A stretch of DNA of 64,000 nucleotides from Saccharothrix syringae (lineage in GTDB: Bacteria > Actinomycetota > Actinomycetes > Mycobacteriales > Pseudonocardiaceae): positions 9,052,001 through 9,116,000 of the forward strand of contig NZ_CP034550.1 in the NCBI RefSeq assembly GCF_009498035.1, read 5' to 3'. A model generated the notes under the pieces. It made no database searches and was not told where the DNA came from. It was given only the letters and a program-made list of their open reading frames with translations. Below, piece by piece: positions 1 to 7,794 of this stretch. Made by a program: the position numbers and the translations under genes. Every line of letters starts with the position of its first letter. Positions within the stretch are counted from its first letter, which is position 1.

Positions 1-27
1 TGTGACCGACCGGCCTAGGTTCGCCGC

Positions 28-438
28 ATGAACCTCACCCTCTCCCACACCTTCGTGCTCGTCCGCGACCAGGACGAGGCGCTGGCCTTCTACCGCGACG
101 TGCTCGGCCTGGAGGTCCGCACCGACGCGCGGCTGGAGGACTACCGCTGGGTCAGCGTCGGCCCGGTCGACCAGCCGGAGCTGGAGATCGTGCTGGAGAA
201 CCCCGGCACGGGCCGTCCCGGGGACGACGCGACCACCCTCGAGGAGCTGCTGGCCAAGGGCTCGCTCAGCGCGCTGATCTTCCGGGTCGACGACTGCGAC
301 GCCACCTTCGAGAAGCTGCGCGCCGCGGGCGCCGAGGTCATGCAGGAGCCCGTGGACCAGCCGTACGGGGTGCGGGACTGCGCGTTCCGCGACCCGTCGG
401 GCAACCACCTGCGCTTCTCCGGGCCGCTGCCCGGCTGA
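28..438 (+). CDS. VOC (glyoxalase/bleomycin-resistance fold) protein
   Basis: A 136-residue single-domain protein of the vicinal oxygen chelate superfamily. The motif AFYRDVLGLE near residues 20-29 and the closing GVRDCAFRDPSGNHLRF segment are the usual beta-alpha-beta signatures of glyoxalase/dioxygenase-like members that bind a divalent metal between two half-domains. The substrate cannot be read from sequence; members include lactoylglutathione lyases, fosfomycin or bleomycin binding proteins and many uncharacterised ones. A -10-like TAGGTT at 16-21 lies 7 nt before the ATG, so the mRNA is probably leaderless. A DUF309 gene follows on the same strand after 32 nt. Confidence 0.9.
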   Translation: MNLTLSHTFVLVRDQDEALAFYRDVLGLEVRTDARLEDYRWVSVGPVDQPELEIVLENPGTGRPGDDATTLEELLAKGSLSALIFRVDDCDATFEKLRAAGAEVMQEPVDQPYGVRDCAFRDPSGNHLRFSGPLPG

Positions 439-470
439 CGCGCCGGGCCGGGTCGTGACACGATCGAGGC

Positions 471-914
471 GTGCCGACCAGCCCGCGTGACCGCGACGAG
501 CAGGGCCGGGCCCGCAACGCGCGACCGCGCGACGGGCTCGGCCGCCCGCTGCCCCACGGCGCGCCGGGGGTGGAGCGCCAACCCGAGGGCGTGCCGCGCA
601 CCCCGGCGGAGGCGCTGGCCGAGGCCCAGCGGCTGCTCGACGTCGGGCGCCCGTTCCACGCCCACGAGGTGCTGGAGGACGCGTGGAAGGCCGCGCCCGG
701 GCCGGAGCGCGAGCTGTGGCGAGGGCTGGCGCAGCTGGCCGTGGGCCTGACGCACGCCGCGCGCGGCAACCCGGCCGGGGCGTCGGCCCTGCTCGGCCGC
801 GGGGCGCGCAACATCGCACCGTTCCGCGACGACCCGCCGCACGGGGTGGACGTGGCCGGGCTCGTCGCCTGGGCCGCCTCGGGGGTCGGCGTGCCGCGGT
901 TGACCGGGGGGTAG
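471..914 (+). CDS. DUF309 domain protein
   Basis: 147 residues, GTG start. After a charged, disordered N-terminus of about 45 residues comes an all-helical DUF309 core: LLDVGRPFHAHEVLEDAWK (about residues 60-78), then ELWRGLAQLAVGLTHAARGN. The conserved HxxHExLE-type pattern is here FHAHEVLED. DUF309 proteins are widespread with no established function; the fold resembles a small helical hairpin with a possible metal or ligand site around the His/Glu residues. It shares a strand with the VOC gene 32 nt upstream, so the two may be cotranscribed. Confidence 0.85.
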   Translation: MPTSPRDRDEQGRARNARPRDGLGRPLPHGAPGVERQPEGVPRTPAEALAEAQRLLDVGRPFHAHEVLEDAWKAAPGPERELWRGLAQLAVGLTHAARGNPAGASALLGRGARNIAPFRDDPPHGVDVAGLVAWAASGVGVPRLTGG

Positions 915-960
915 GGCGGGCCGTCGTGACGCGGTCCCGGAGTGGCCGTTCGGGGTGACC

Positions 961-1105
961 ACCCGGTCCGGCGAGGTGGCGCGGCTGCCACCCGGGCCGG
1001 GGCGGTGGCGCGGCGACCACCCGGGCCAGGGCGGTGGCGCGGCTGCCGCCCGGTCCGGCGAGGTGGCGCGGCGACCACCCGGGGCCGGGAATTGGGCCGA
1101 ATGCC
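961..1105. repeat. 29-bp tandem repeat, four full copies plus a decayed fifth
   Basis: Units start at 961, 990, 1019 and 1048 with no gaps, each containing GGTGGCGCGGC near its centre. A diverged fifth unit starts at 1077, and the 29 nt before 961 look like a decayed copy. Copies alternate between two variants: units 1 and 4 share CCCGGTCCGGCGAGG, while units 2 and 3 share CCCGGGCC. Since 29 is not a multiple of three, the array is unlikely to be coding. It lies between a DUF309 gene and a 60-residue membrane protein gene. Confidence 0.9.
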
Positions 1106-1165
1106 CGCTTCGGCGAGGTCGCGGCCGGGTAATTCCGGGGCAACGACTAATCCCGGGAGGCTCCA

Positions 1166-1348
1166 GTGCTTGCGATCATCGCCGCGGTCATCTTCGGGTT
1201 GGCCCTCCTGCTGGACCTGGCCAACGCCTCGCTCGGCGTGCTGGACGGCGGCACGCTGGTGGTGGCGGGCCTGCTCTGCCTAGCCCTGCACATGGCCGGC
1301 GTGGGTGCCGGCGCGCGGTCGTTCGGCTTCCGCCGCCGCCGCGTCTGA
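1166..1348 (+). CDS. Small two-helix membrane protein
   Basis: A 60-residue protein that is nearly all hydrophobic: one membrane helix at about residues 2-19 (LAIIAAVIFGLALLLDLA), a short turn, and a second at about 27-48, ending in a basic GFRRRRV tail, which suggests a cytoplasmic C-terminus. GTG start with GGGAGG at 1155-1160 as ribosome binding site. Similar short proteins are common in actinobacteria and have no known role. Its promoter region would include the 29-bp tandem array just upstream. Confidence 0.75.
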   Translation: MLAIIAAVIFGLALLLDLANASLGVLDGGTLVVAGLLCLALHMAGVGAGARSFGFRRRRV

Positions 1349-1404
1349 CCCCACCGGGCACTCCCGCGACGGGGGCACTCCACCGGGTGCCCCCGTCGCG
1401 CCGC

Positions 1405-1641
1405 CTAACCCGCCTCGCGCGGCGGCACCGACAGCAGGCAGGCGACGCACGGCATGCCCTCGGGTTCGGGCAGCAGCTCCGCCGTGCCGACCTCGATCCG
1501 CTCGCCGCACAGCGCCACCAGGGCGGACAGCGTGCCGTCCGGCATCGGCACGAGGTGGCAGCTGCGCTCGCGCTCGCCCCCCGCGTCGTCGCGCCTGCGC
1601 ACGAGCAGCACGGGGTCCCGCGCGCGCTGGGACGCGTTCAC
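1405..1641 (-). CDS. Small conserved actinobacterial protein with a CxxC pair
   Basis: I call 78 residues from a GTG at 1641; a longer reading to 1782 would run through the hairpin after the upstream regulator gene and is less likely. The sequence has a CHLVP segment, ALCGERIEVGTAEL and GMPCVACLLSV at the end. The three or four cysteines, including CVAC, suggest a small zinc- or redox-binding fold. Proteins of this pattern often sit beside XRE-type regulators in Pseudonocardiales, and here one lies directly upstream on the same strand. No function is established. Confidence 0.65.
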   Translation of the reverse strand: MNASQRARDPVLLVRRRDDAGGERERSCHLVPMPDGTLSALVALCGERIEVGTAELLPEPEGMPCVACLLSVPPREAG

Positions 1642-1762
1642 GGCGCCACCGGTCCGGCGGGTGGGGTCGTGCGGTCCGCGTTGATCACGTCCGGCTTGGT
1701 CACGCCGCACATCGTGGGCGGCGCGACCGGGCGCACCCCAGGGTCGATGCCGAATCGGAGCC

Positions 1763-1787
1763 GCGGTATGCGGAAAACGCATACCGC
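1763..1787 (-). terminator. Perfect 10-bp hairpin after the XRE regulator gene
   Basis: GCGGTATGCG at 1763-1772 pairs perfectly with 1778-1787 around a 5-nt loop, starting three bases beyond the stop codon of the regulator gene. There is no T-tract, as is usual for actinobacterial terminators. It could also act on the small gene downstream. Confidence 0.6.
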
Positions 1788-1789
1788 CC

Positions 1790-3121
1790 TCAGCGCACTC
1801 CCCGCGCGAGTTCGGCGACCTCCGGCGCGCCCTCCCACGGGCCCAGCCGGCCCAGCTCCTGGAGCACCTGCGCGGAGCGGGTGGCGCGGGCGGCGTCCAG
1901 GGCGTCGTAGGCCAGCGACACGGCCTGCTCGGCCTCGCCCGCCATGGCGTGCGCGTGGGCGAGCTTGGCCAGGTGCACGCCCTGCTCCCACAGGCACATC
2001 CGCCGCCACAGCCGCTGCTGCACCTCCTCGTAGACGCGGATGGCGCGGCCCGGTTCGCCCAGCTCCAGCCAGCAGGCCGCGCGCTCGACCTCGATGTGGT
2101 CGGCGGTGAAGCAGTAGCCGATCCGGTACTCGTCCCCGGTGGGCGCCTCGCCCCGCGCGTACTCGGCGGCGGCGCGGTCGAGGCGGTCCATGCACGCCTG
2201 GTCGCCCGCCAGGGCCAGGCCGCGGGCCTCCTGGCCCAGCGCGATGGCCCGCACCACGGGGCTCAGGTCCGGTTCGCGGGACGCGGCGCGGGCCAGGCCG
2301 AGCACGCGGTCCACGTCGCCGTCGGCCTCGGCCAGCCGGGACATCCGCACGTAGGCGTAGGCGACCACGTCCCGGTCGTCGGCGGCCTGCCCCTGCTCCA
2401 GGGCCCGCACCGTCCACCGCCGCGCGCCGCGCGGGTCGTCGCTCTCCTCGTGCAGCCAGCCGAAGAACTCCGCGTAGGTGGCGGCGATGCCCAGCAGCTC
2501 GCGGCGCTGCTCGCCGCGCGCCGAGCGGCGCAGCGCGTCGACGAACTCGTACATGGCGCGGACGGTCGGCATCAGCGGGCTGGACCCGCGCCGGTCGTGC
2601 GCCTCGTTGAGGACGCGGCGCAGCACCATCAGCCTGCTCATCGCGTCGGGGTTCACCGGACCGCCGGGGCCGCTGTCGAACACGGCCGCCCGGGTCAGCG
2701 CCATCAGGGCGTCGACGTCCACGCCGACCAGCCCGTCGACGCCGTCGGGGAAGCCGGGCACCGACCGCCGCAGGCGCCGCGCCTCCACCGGCACGGTCTC
2801 CTCGGCCAGGCCGAGCAGGTGGGCCGGGATGCCGAGCAGGCGTTGCAGCGGGCGCAGCACGCGCACGTCGTAGGCGATGTTGCTGCCCGACTCCAGCCGG
2901 GAGATGGCCGACTGGGAGAACCCGGCGAGCGCGCCCAGCTCGTCCTGGCGCAGGCCGTGCGCGCGGCGGGCCACCGCGACCACGGCACCCGGTGACTGGT
3001 TGCGGACCGCCTCGCGGACCTCGCGGCCTTCCCACAGCGACGGCGGCAGCGGCGGCAGCGGTCCGGTGGTGAACACCGAGGCGGGACGCCGGGCGGGCGG
3101 GTCGTTGCGGTCGTCTGGCAT
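1790..3121 (-). CDS. XRE-family HTH regulator with TPR-like C-terminus
   Basis: 443 residues from the ATG at 3121, preceded by a strong GGGGAGGGGG ribosome binding site; this start is preferred over one 111 nt upstream. A Cro/C1-type helix-turn-helix lies at about residues 45-100 (ARRAHGLRQDELGALAGFSQ, then SAISRLESG). The remaining ~330 residues are helical and Ala/Arg-rich with repeats typical of TPR regulators (for example ELGEPGRAIRVYEEVQQ). This architecture is common in actinobacteria, where such proteins control development or nearby small genes. Regulon and ligand are unknown. The small CxxC protein gene downstream is a plausible partner. Confidence 0.85.
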   Translation of the reverse strand: MPDDRNDPPARRPASVFTTGPLPPLPPSLWEGREVREAVRNQSPGAVVAVARRAHGLRQDELGALAGFSQSAISRLESGSNIAYDVRVLRPLQRLLGIPAHLLGLAEETVPVEARRLRRSVPGFPDGVDGLVGVDVDALMALTRAAVFDSGPGGPVNPDAMSRLMVLRRVLNEAHDRRGSSPLMPTVRAMYEFVDALRRSARGEQRRELLGIAATYAEFFGWLHEESDDPRGARRWTVRALEQGQAADDRDVVAYAYVRMSRLAEADGDVDRVLGLARAASREPDLSPVVRAIALGQEARGLALAGDQACMDRLDRAAAEYARGEAPTGDEYRIGYCFTADHIEVERAACWLELGEPGRAIRVYEEVQQRLWRRMCLWEQGVHLAKLAHAHAMAGEAEQAVSLAYDALDAARATRSAQVLQELGRLGPWEGAPEVAELARGVR

Positions 3122-3256
3122 GTCAACCCCCTCCCCACGGCGGCTCCCGAATCCTGGCACCACCCCCGGAGCGGGAACACCGCCGTTGTGGGGTCTGGGG
3201 CCCCTCGGCCCGCGCGGTTCCCCGGCCGGCACCCCGGCGCGGCTATGCTCCCGGCC

Positions 3257-4036
3257 GTGATCAGGGTGCTGCGGGACTTCTCGACCGGTGTGGGCTTGTT
3301 CGGCCAGGGGTTCTCGCTGGTGTTCCGGTCCCCGAAGCTGCTGCTCGTCGGCGCGGTGCCGGCGCTGATCACCACGGCGCTGCTGGTCGGCGGCCTGGTG
3401 GGGCTCGCGGTGTGGATCGACGAGATCGCCCGCTGGATCACCCCGTTCGCCGACGACTGGTCACCGACCGCGCGGTCGGTGACCCGGTTCGCCGCCGGGT
3501 TCGGCGTCATCGGCGCGTTCGTCGCGGTCGGGCTGCTGCTGTTCACCGCCATCACGCTGATCATCGGCGGCCCGTTCTACGAGCACATCGCGGAGACCGT
3601 CGAGGACGAGCACCTGGGCGGCGTGCCCGAGGCGGAGCGCGTGTCGTGGCTGCGGTCGGCCGCGGTGGGCGCGCGGGACGCGGTGCTGCTGGTCGGGCTC
3701 GCCGTGCTGTGCGCGATCCCGCTGTTCGCGGCCGGGTTCATCCCGGTGGTCGGGCAGACCGTGGTCCCGGTGGTCGCGGTGTGCGTGAACGCCTCGCTGC
3801 TGGGCATCGAGCTGACCGCCATCCCGTTCACCCGCCGCGGCCTGGACCTGAAGGTGCGCAGGCGGGTGCTGCGCGGCAGGCGGGCGGTCACGCTCGGCTT
3901 CGCCGTGCCCGCCTACCTGCTGTGCCTGGTCCCGCTGGCCGCGCTGGTGGTGCTGCCGGCGGCGATGGCGGGCGGCACCGTGCTGGCCCACCGCCTGCTG
4001 CACGACCCTCAGTCGAACGGCACCCAGGCCCGCTGA
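3257..4036 (+). CDS. EI24/CysZ-like integral membrane protein
   Basis: 259 residues with about five to six membrane helices, for example LLVGAVPALITTALLVGGLV near the start and GAFVAVGLLLFTAITLIIGG in the middle. The GPFYEHIAETVEDEH loop after that helix is characteristic of the EI24/CysZ family (PF07264); bacterial CysZ is a sulfate permease, but actinobacterial members are uncharacterised. I choose GTG 3257 because TATGCT at 3243-3248 is a good -10 box 9 nt upstream, giving a leaderless start; ATG 3245 is inside that box. The gene overlaps the convergent beta-propeller gene by 28 nt. Confidence 0.85.
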   Translation: MIRVLRDFSTGVGLFGQGFSLVFRSPKLLLVGAVPALITTALLVGGLVGLAVWIDEIARWITPFADDWSPTARSVTRFAAGFGVIGAFVAVGLLLFTAITLIIGGPFYEHIAETVEDEHLGGVPEAERVSWLRSAAVGARDAVLLVGLAVLCAIPLFAAGFIPVVGQTVVPVVAVCVNASLLGIELTAIPFTRRGLDLKVRRRVLRGRRAVTLGFAVPAYLLCLVPLAALVVLPAAMAGGTVLAHRLLHDPQSNGTQAR

Positions 4037-5913
4037 GCCAGGTCGGCGAGCGCGCCGACCCGCACGCCCGCCGCGGACACCGTCCACAGCTCGTCGCCGA
4101 CGACCAGCGCCCGCCGCGGGCCCGGGTCGTAGCCGGCGCCGTCGTGCCGGACCGTGCCCAGCTCGGTGAACCCGGTGGCGCCGAGCCGCAGCACCAGCGC
4201 ACCGGAGGAACCGCCGGCCCGGTCTGGGGTCACGACCGGCACCACCACCAGGTCCTGCCAGAACAAGAAGGCGTGCGGGTCGAACTCGACCTCGGAGCCG
4301 GCCCCCGGCAGGTGGTAACCGGCGACCTTGGTGGGCGCGGCCGGGTTCGACACGTCGAACAGCGAGACCTGCGTGCCGGTGACCCGCCCCTGCCCGGTGG
4401 CCTCCTGGCCGACGCCGATGAGCCGCCCGTCGCCCGCCGGGTGCAGGTACGCCGAGTAGCCGGTGACCTTCAGCTCGCCGACGGCGCGCGGCGCGGTCGG
4501 GTCGGACAGGTCGAGGGTGTAGAGCGGGTCGGTCTGCCGGAACGTCACCACGTAGCCCACCGGGCCCGCGAACCGGACGCCGTGGATGCGCTCGCCCACG
4601 CCCAGGCCGTCGAGCCCGCCCACCCGCACCAGCCGGGTGCCGTCGCGCCGGAGCACGGTCACCACGCCCTGCGTGGCGGGCGCGTCCTCCGGGGCGCCGG
4701 CCGCGTCGGCGGTCGTGGTGGCCACCCGCAGGTGGCCGTCGTGCTCGGACAGCGCGTACTGGTTGAGCAGCGCCCCGGGCACCTCGCCGGACGCCACGTG
4801 CGCGGGCGGGCCGGGCCGGGAGACGTCGAACTGGTGGATCGCGGTGGTCGGCTGCCCGGCGCGGGGCGCGCGGGTCCGCGGCAGCAGCCGGTGGTCGTCG
4901 GCGACGTAGAGGGAGGTGCCGGTGCCGTAGACGGTGTCGCCGTCGGCCAGGATCGTGACCGCGTCGCCGGTGCCCAGCTCGCCCGGGAAGTCGAAGGTGA
5001 GCACCGACAGCATGGACGTGGCCGGGCGACCCACCGGGTGGCTGATCCGGTCGCAGGCCACCAGCGGGCCCTCGGTGCGGGCGCCGTCGGCGCCGGTCAG
5101 CTCGTAGCGCGGCAGCCACTCCCCGATCGGCGCGCGGGCCACCAGCTCCCGGTTCTCGGCCAGCGCCCGCGCCGGTCCCCCGTCCTCCTGCGGGTACGCC
5201 CAGGGCAGCCGGGGCGCGGAGTGCACGACCACGCGCACCACGTCGCCGACCTGCCGGGCGTCGACGAACCGGCCGGTGACGGTCAGCGTGCCGAGCACGC
5301 GGGGTTCGCCGGCGAGGTCGACCAGGGTGATCGACGAGCCCTGCCCGGACGGCGCGTCGGGGCGGGAGTCGGCCACGGCCCCGGAGCCCACCACGAGCGC
5401 CCGGTCGCCGTGCAGCAGCAGCTGGGAGGCTTGGCCCTCGGGCACGTCGAGGGTGGCGGTGAGCCGCCCGCCGGCCGCGTCGAGCACGCGCAGCCTGCCG
5501 TCGACCACCGTGACGACCCGCCGGCCGTCGGTCTTGACCAGGTCCGGCTCGTCCACGCCCGCCTCGTGCGCGTTGGTGCGCGAGTGCTCGGCCCCGTCCT
5601 CCTCGCGGGCGGGGGCGCCCGGCGGCACGGCGCCGGCGCGGCTGTCGGCCTGCACCCGCCCGTCGGCCTTGGCGGCGAAGCCCCAGCCGCCCAGGCCGTA
5701 GGGGCCGACGTACGGCCCGACCGCGCGGCGCAGGTCGGCCAGCGCCGCGTCGCACGTGTCGAACGCCACCAGGTCGACCGGCACCGCCGCCGGCGGCGGC
5801 AGGTCCGGCCCGGCCTGCTCCGCGGCGGGCCCGGCGGAGGCCGCGCTCACCCCCACCACCAGGGCGGCACCGCCGAGCAGCGCCGCCCGCGCACCCCACG
5901 ACCTTCGCGTCAT
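4009..5913 (-). CDS. Secreted beta-propeller domain protein
   Basis: 634 residues from ATG 5913. The N-terminus MTRRSWGARAALLGGAALV followed by SAASAGPAAEQ is a Sec or Tat-like signal peptide. The segment SRTNAHEAGVDEPDLVKTDG (about residues 130-150) is the hallmark of the PF09826 beta-propeller family, followed by repeated blades (VVTVVDGRLRVLDAAGGRLT; ITLVDLAGEPRVLGTLTV; LYTLDLSDPTAPRAVGELKV). Family members are extracellular in archaea and actinobacteria and have no defined activity; the propeller suggests binding. Its 3' end overlaps the EI24 gene on the other strand, and the FKBP gene diverges from it. Confidence 0.88.
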   Translation of the reverse strand: MTRRSWGARAALLGGAALVVGVSAASAGPAAEQAGPDLPPPAAVPVDLVAFDTCDAALADLRRAVGPYVGPYGLGGWGFAAKADGRVQADSRAGAVPPGAPAREEDGAEHSRTNAHEAGVDEPDLVKTDGRRVVTVVDGRLRVLDAAGGRLTATLDVPEGQASQLLLHGDRALVVGSGAVADSRPDAPSGQGSSITLVDLAGEPRVLGTLTVTGRFVDARQVGDVVRVVVHSAPRLPWAYPQEDGGPARALAENRELVARAPIGEWLPRYELTGADGARTEGPLVACDRISHPVGRPATSMLSVLTFDFPGELGTGDAVTILADGDTVYGTGTSLYVADDHRLLPRTRAPRAGQPTTAIHQFDVSRPGPPAHVASGEVPGALLNQYALSEHDGHLRVATTTADAAGAPEDAPATQGVVTVLRRDGTRLVRVGGLDGLGVGERIHGVRFAGPVGYVVTFRQTDPLYTLDLSDPTAPRAVGELKVTGYSAYLHPAGDGRLIGVGQEATGQGRVTGTQVSLFDVSNPAAPTKVAGYHLPGAGSEVEFDPHAFLFWQDLVVVPVVTPDRAGGSSGALVLRLGATGFTELGTVRHDGAGYDPGPRRALVVGDELWTVSAAGVRVGALADLAQRAWVPFD

Positions 5914-6050
5914 GCCGACAGGACGTGACGGGGTGGCGGAACGGTTGCGCGCCGGCGCCCGGGCCGCGCGGCCCGGGCGCGGCCGACGTGGTTGAGTAGG
6001 TCGCGACCGCCTCCGGCCGGGGGCGGCGCGAACACGCAGGGAGAACGACA

Positions 6051-6425
6051 ATGGCACCGAGCAAGCCCGTGGTCGAGCCGTACGAGGGCCCGGCGCCCGC
6101 CGACCTGGTGATCGAGGACATCACCGTCGGCGACGGCCCCGAGGCGGCGCCCGGTCAGCTCGTGCACGTGCACTACGTCGGCGTGGCGCACTCGACCGGT
6201 GAGCAGTTCGACGCCTCCTGGGACCGCGGCGAGCAGTTCACCTTCCCGCTGGGGGCGGGTCGGGTCATCACCGGGTGGGACCGCGGCGTGCAGGGCATGA
6301 AGGTGGGCGGCCGGCGCAAGCTCGTCATCCCGGCCCACCTGGGCTACGGCGACCGCGGCGCGGGCGGCGTGATCAAGCCCGGCGAGACGCTGATCTTCGT
6401 GGTGGACCTGCTCGGGGTGAACTAG
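6051..6425 (+). CDS. FKBP-type peptidyl-prolyl cis-trans isomerase
   Basis: 124 residues covering a complete FKBP domain without a signal peptide, so cytoplasmic. Visible family residues are VHYVGVAHSTGEQFDASWDR, then FPLGAGRVITGWDRGVQGMK and LVIPAHLGYGDRGAGG, closing with LIFVVDLLGVN. These supply the hydrophobic pocket (Tyr, Phe-Asp, Val-Ile, Trp, Tyr, Phe). It catalyses isomerisation of Xaa-Pro bonds and probably assists folding. It starts at an ATG 16 nt after GGGCGGCG with a weak GGGAG ribosome binding site, and stands alone between a secreted beta-propeller gene and the type VII-like cassette. Confidence 0.95.
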   Translation: MAPSKPVVEPYEGPAPADLVIEDITVGDGPEAAPGQLVHVHYVGVAHSTGEQFDASWDRGEQFTFPLGAGRVITGWDRGVQGMKVGGRRKLVIPAHLGYGDRGAGGVIKPGETLIFVVDLLGVN

Positions 6426-6529
6426 GTCACCGGCCCGGTTGCGCCGTCCGGAGCATTTGCGCCGGATGCGGAACCGGGCCGTTCACCGGTGCGTCATCCT
6501 GGCAGGAAACGACCTAGGGGGAAGTCGCC

Positions 6530-7087
6530 GTGCCCGAGGACATCGGCGCGTCCGAGCGGATGCTCGGCCAGTGGCAGCAGAGCATCGAGCAGAAGGCCCA
6601 GCGCTACCAGGCGATGGCCGGCCGCGTGCAGGGCATGTCCATCACGGAGTCCTCGCGCGACGGCTCGGTGCGGCTCACCATCGGGTCGAACGGCATCCTG
6701 ACGAACCTGGAGATCGCCGAGTCCGCGCGGGACAAGCGGATGGCCGAGGTGTCGGCCGAGGTGATGCGGACGCTGCAACGCGCGCAGTCGCGCATCCCGG
6801 AGCTGTTGCAGCAGGTGATGGCCGAGACCATCGGCACCGGCGACGAGACGGCCAACGTGCTGCTCCAGGAGGCCAGGCGCAACTTCCCGGACCCGCCCGC
6901 CGACGACGCGCCGCCGCCCCCGGTCCACCGCGAGCTGCGGTTCGGCATCGAGGACGAGGAGGCGCCGCCGCCGCGCAGGCCCGGTCCCCCGTTCGCGGCG
7001 CCACCGGGCACGCCACCGTCCGCGCCGCGCCGGCCGAGGCACGCGCAGGACGACGACGACTTCGGCAGCGATTCCTACCTCTCGTGA
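6530..7087 (+). CDS. YbaB/EbfC-family protein of a type VII-like cassette
   Basis: 185 residues, GTG start behind TAGGGGGAAG. Residues ~5-115 match the YbaB/EbfC fold: a long first helix (MLGQWQQSIEQKAQRYQAMA), the strand-rich SVRLTIGSNGILTNLEIAES centre and a C-terminal helix. YbaB proteins are dimeric nucleoid-associated DNA binders, but actinobacterial versions next to EspC-like genes are regularly found in type VII secretion loci, where their role is unknown. Residues ~118-185 form a Pro/Asp-rich disordered tail (PPADDAPPPPV, RRPGPPFAAPPGTPPSAP, then acidic DDDDFGSD). The EspC-like gene starts 21 nt downstream. Confidence 0.82.
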   Translation: MPEDIGASERMLGQWQQSIEQKAQRYQAMAGRVQGMSITESSRDGSVRLTIGSNGILTNLEIAESARDKRMAEVSAEVMRTLQRAQSRIPELLQQVMAETIGTGDETANVLLQEARRNFPDPPADDAPPPPVHRELRFGIEDEEAPPPRRPGPPFAAPPGTPPSAPRRPRHAQDDDDFGSDSYLS

Positions 7088-7108
7088 CCGGTTCCCAAGG
7101 GGGATGAC

Positions 7109-7411
7109 ATGGCGGGCTTCGAGATCGTCGCGGAGACGCTGGAGGCGCACGGCAAGCGGCTGGCCGACCTCGGCGGCCGCCTCCAGGGGGCGGTGGACGC
7201 GGCGCGGACGGTCAGCATGCCGACCGACGCGTACGGGATCATCTGCCAGCCGTTCCGGATGATGCTCGACCCGGTCGAGCAGTGGGGGATGGACGCGCTG
7301 CAGGGCGCGGTGGAGGCCATGGAGGCGGCCGAGAAGGCCGTCAAGAACACCGTGGACCAGTACCGCGAGATGGAGGACGCCGTCCGGGACAGCTTCAAGT
7401 CCGGCGACTGA
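7109..7411 (+). CDS. Type VII secretion target, EspC/WXG100-like
   Basis: 100 residues forming two predicted helices separated by a turn. It resembles the ESX-1 secretion-associated EspC family (PF10824): MAGFEIVAETLEAHGKRLAD at the start, a central SMPTDAYGIICQPF segment, and a long helical C-terminal half. There is no canonical WxG in the turn, and the usual C-terminal YxxxD/E secretion motif is best matched by YREME near residue 88. It is likely exported or forms a heterodimer with a partner, but no ESX core genes (EccC, EccD) are in the window. It is in a tight operon with the YbaB-like gene. Confidence 0.8.
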   Translation: MAGFEIVAETLEAHGKRLADLGGRLQGAVDAARTVSMPTDAYGIICQPFRMMLDPVEQWGMDALQGAVEAMEAAEKAVKNTVDQYREMEDAVRDSFKSGD

Positions 7412-7794
7412 CGGGCGGTGCCGGTCCGGGCCTGCCCTGGTGTGGCCCCGGTGTGGCCCCGCTCCGGCCCTGCCCGCCCCGCCCCGCCCCGCCCCGCGCT
7501 TTGCCCGCCGCTTTGCCCCTGCGCCCGCTCCGCCCCGCCCCGCCCCGCGCTTTGCCCGCCGCTTTGCCCCTGCGCCCGCTCCGCCCCGCCCCGCCCCGCG
7601 CTTTGCCCGCCGCTTTGCCCCTGCGCCCGCTCCGCCCCCCCCGCGTCCTCTTCGGACGGCGGCCCGCCTCGCGGTCCGGCGCCCACCGGACGCGGCCACC
7701 CGGCGGATCCTCGCCCGACCGGCCCACGGGCGCGTGTCGCGGCCGTTAAGATCGGTGCGCCGCGTCAGGGGGGAGCCGAGAGGGTGTTCTTCGC
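7412..7794. other. 383-nt gene-free, extremely C-rich spacer
   Basis: The plus strand here is nearly all C and G with CCCCG runs. It contains the 51-bp tandem repeat at 7478-7640 and, at the end, a weak promoter region (GGCCGTTAAGATCGG at about 7741) for the next gene. Open frames crossing it consist of low-complexity Ala/Pro/Arg strings and are not credible genes. Confidence 0.7.
7478..7640. repeat. 51-bp tandem repeat, three copies
   Basis: Identical units begin with GCTTTGCCCGCCGCTTTGCC at 7498, 7549 and 7600, an exact 51-bp period, and each is followed by TGCGCCCGCTCCG and runs of CCCCG. The third copy diverges after about 37 nt. Each unit also contains the smaller direct repeat CGCTTTGCCC twice. 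Because 51 is divisible by three, all frames give periodic peptides, which explains spurious long open frames on both strands. Confidence 0.92.

Noticed and set aside
3412..5928. Very long open frames opposite or alongside real genes (for example 3412-5928 plus, 16756-20526 plus, 40452-43631 plus)
   Set aside because: They are shadows produced by the extreme third-position GC; the compositions are Arg/Gly/Pro/Ala-rich, and the opposite or neighbouring frames contain recognisable proteins.
7412..7794. Long frames through the 51-bp repeat on both strands
   Set aside because: Periodic peptides of a 51-bp repeat, no ribosome binding site, no domain.
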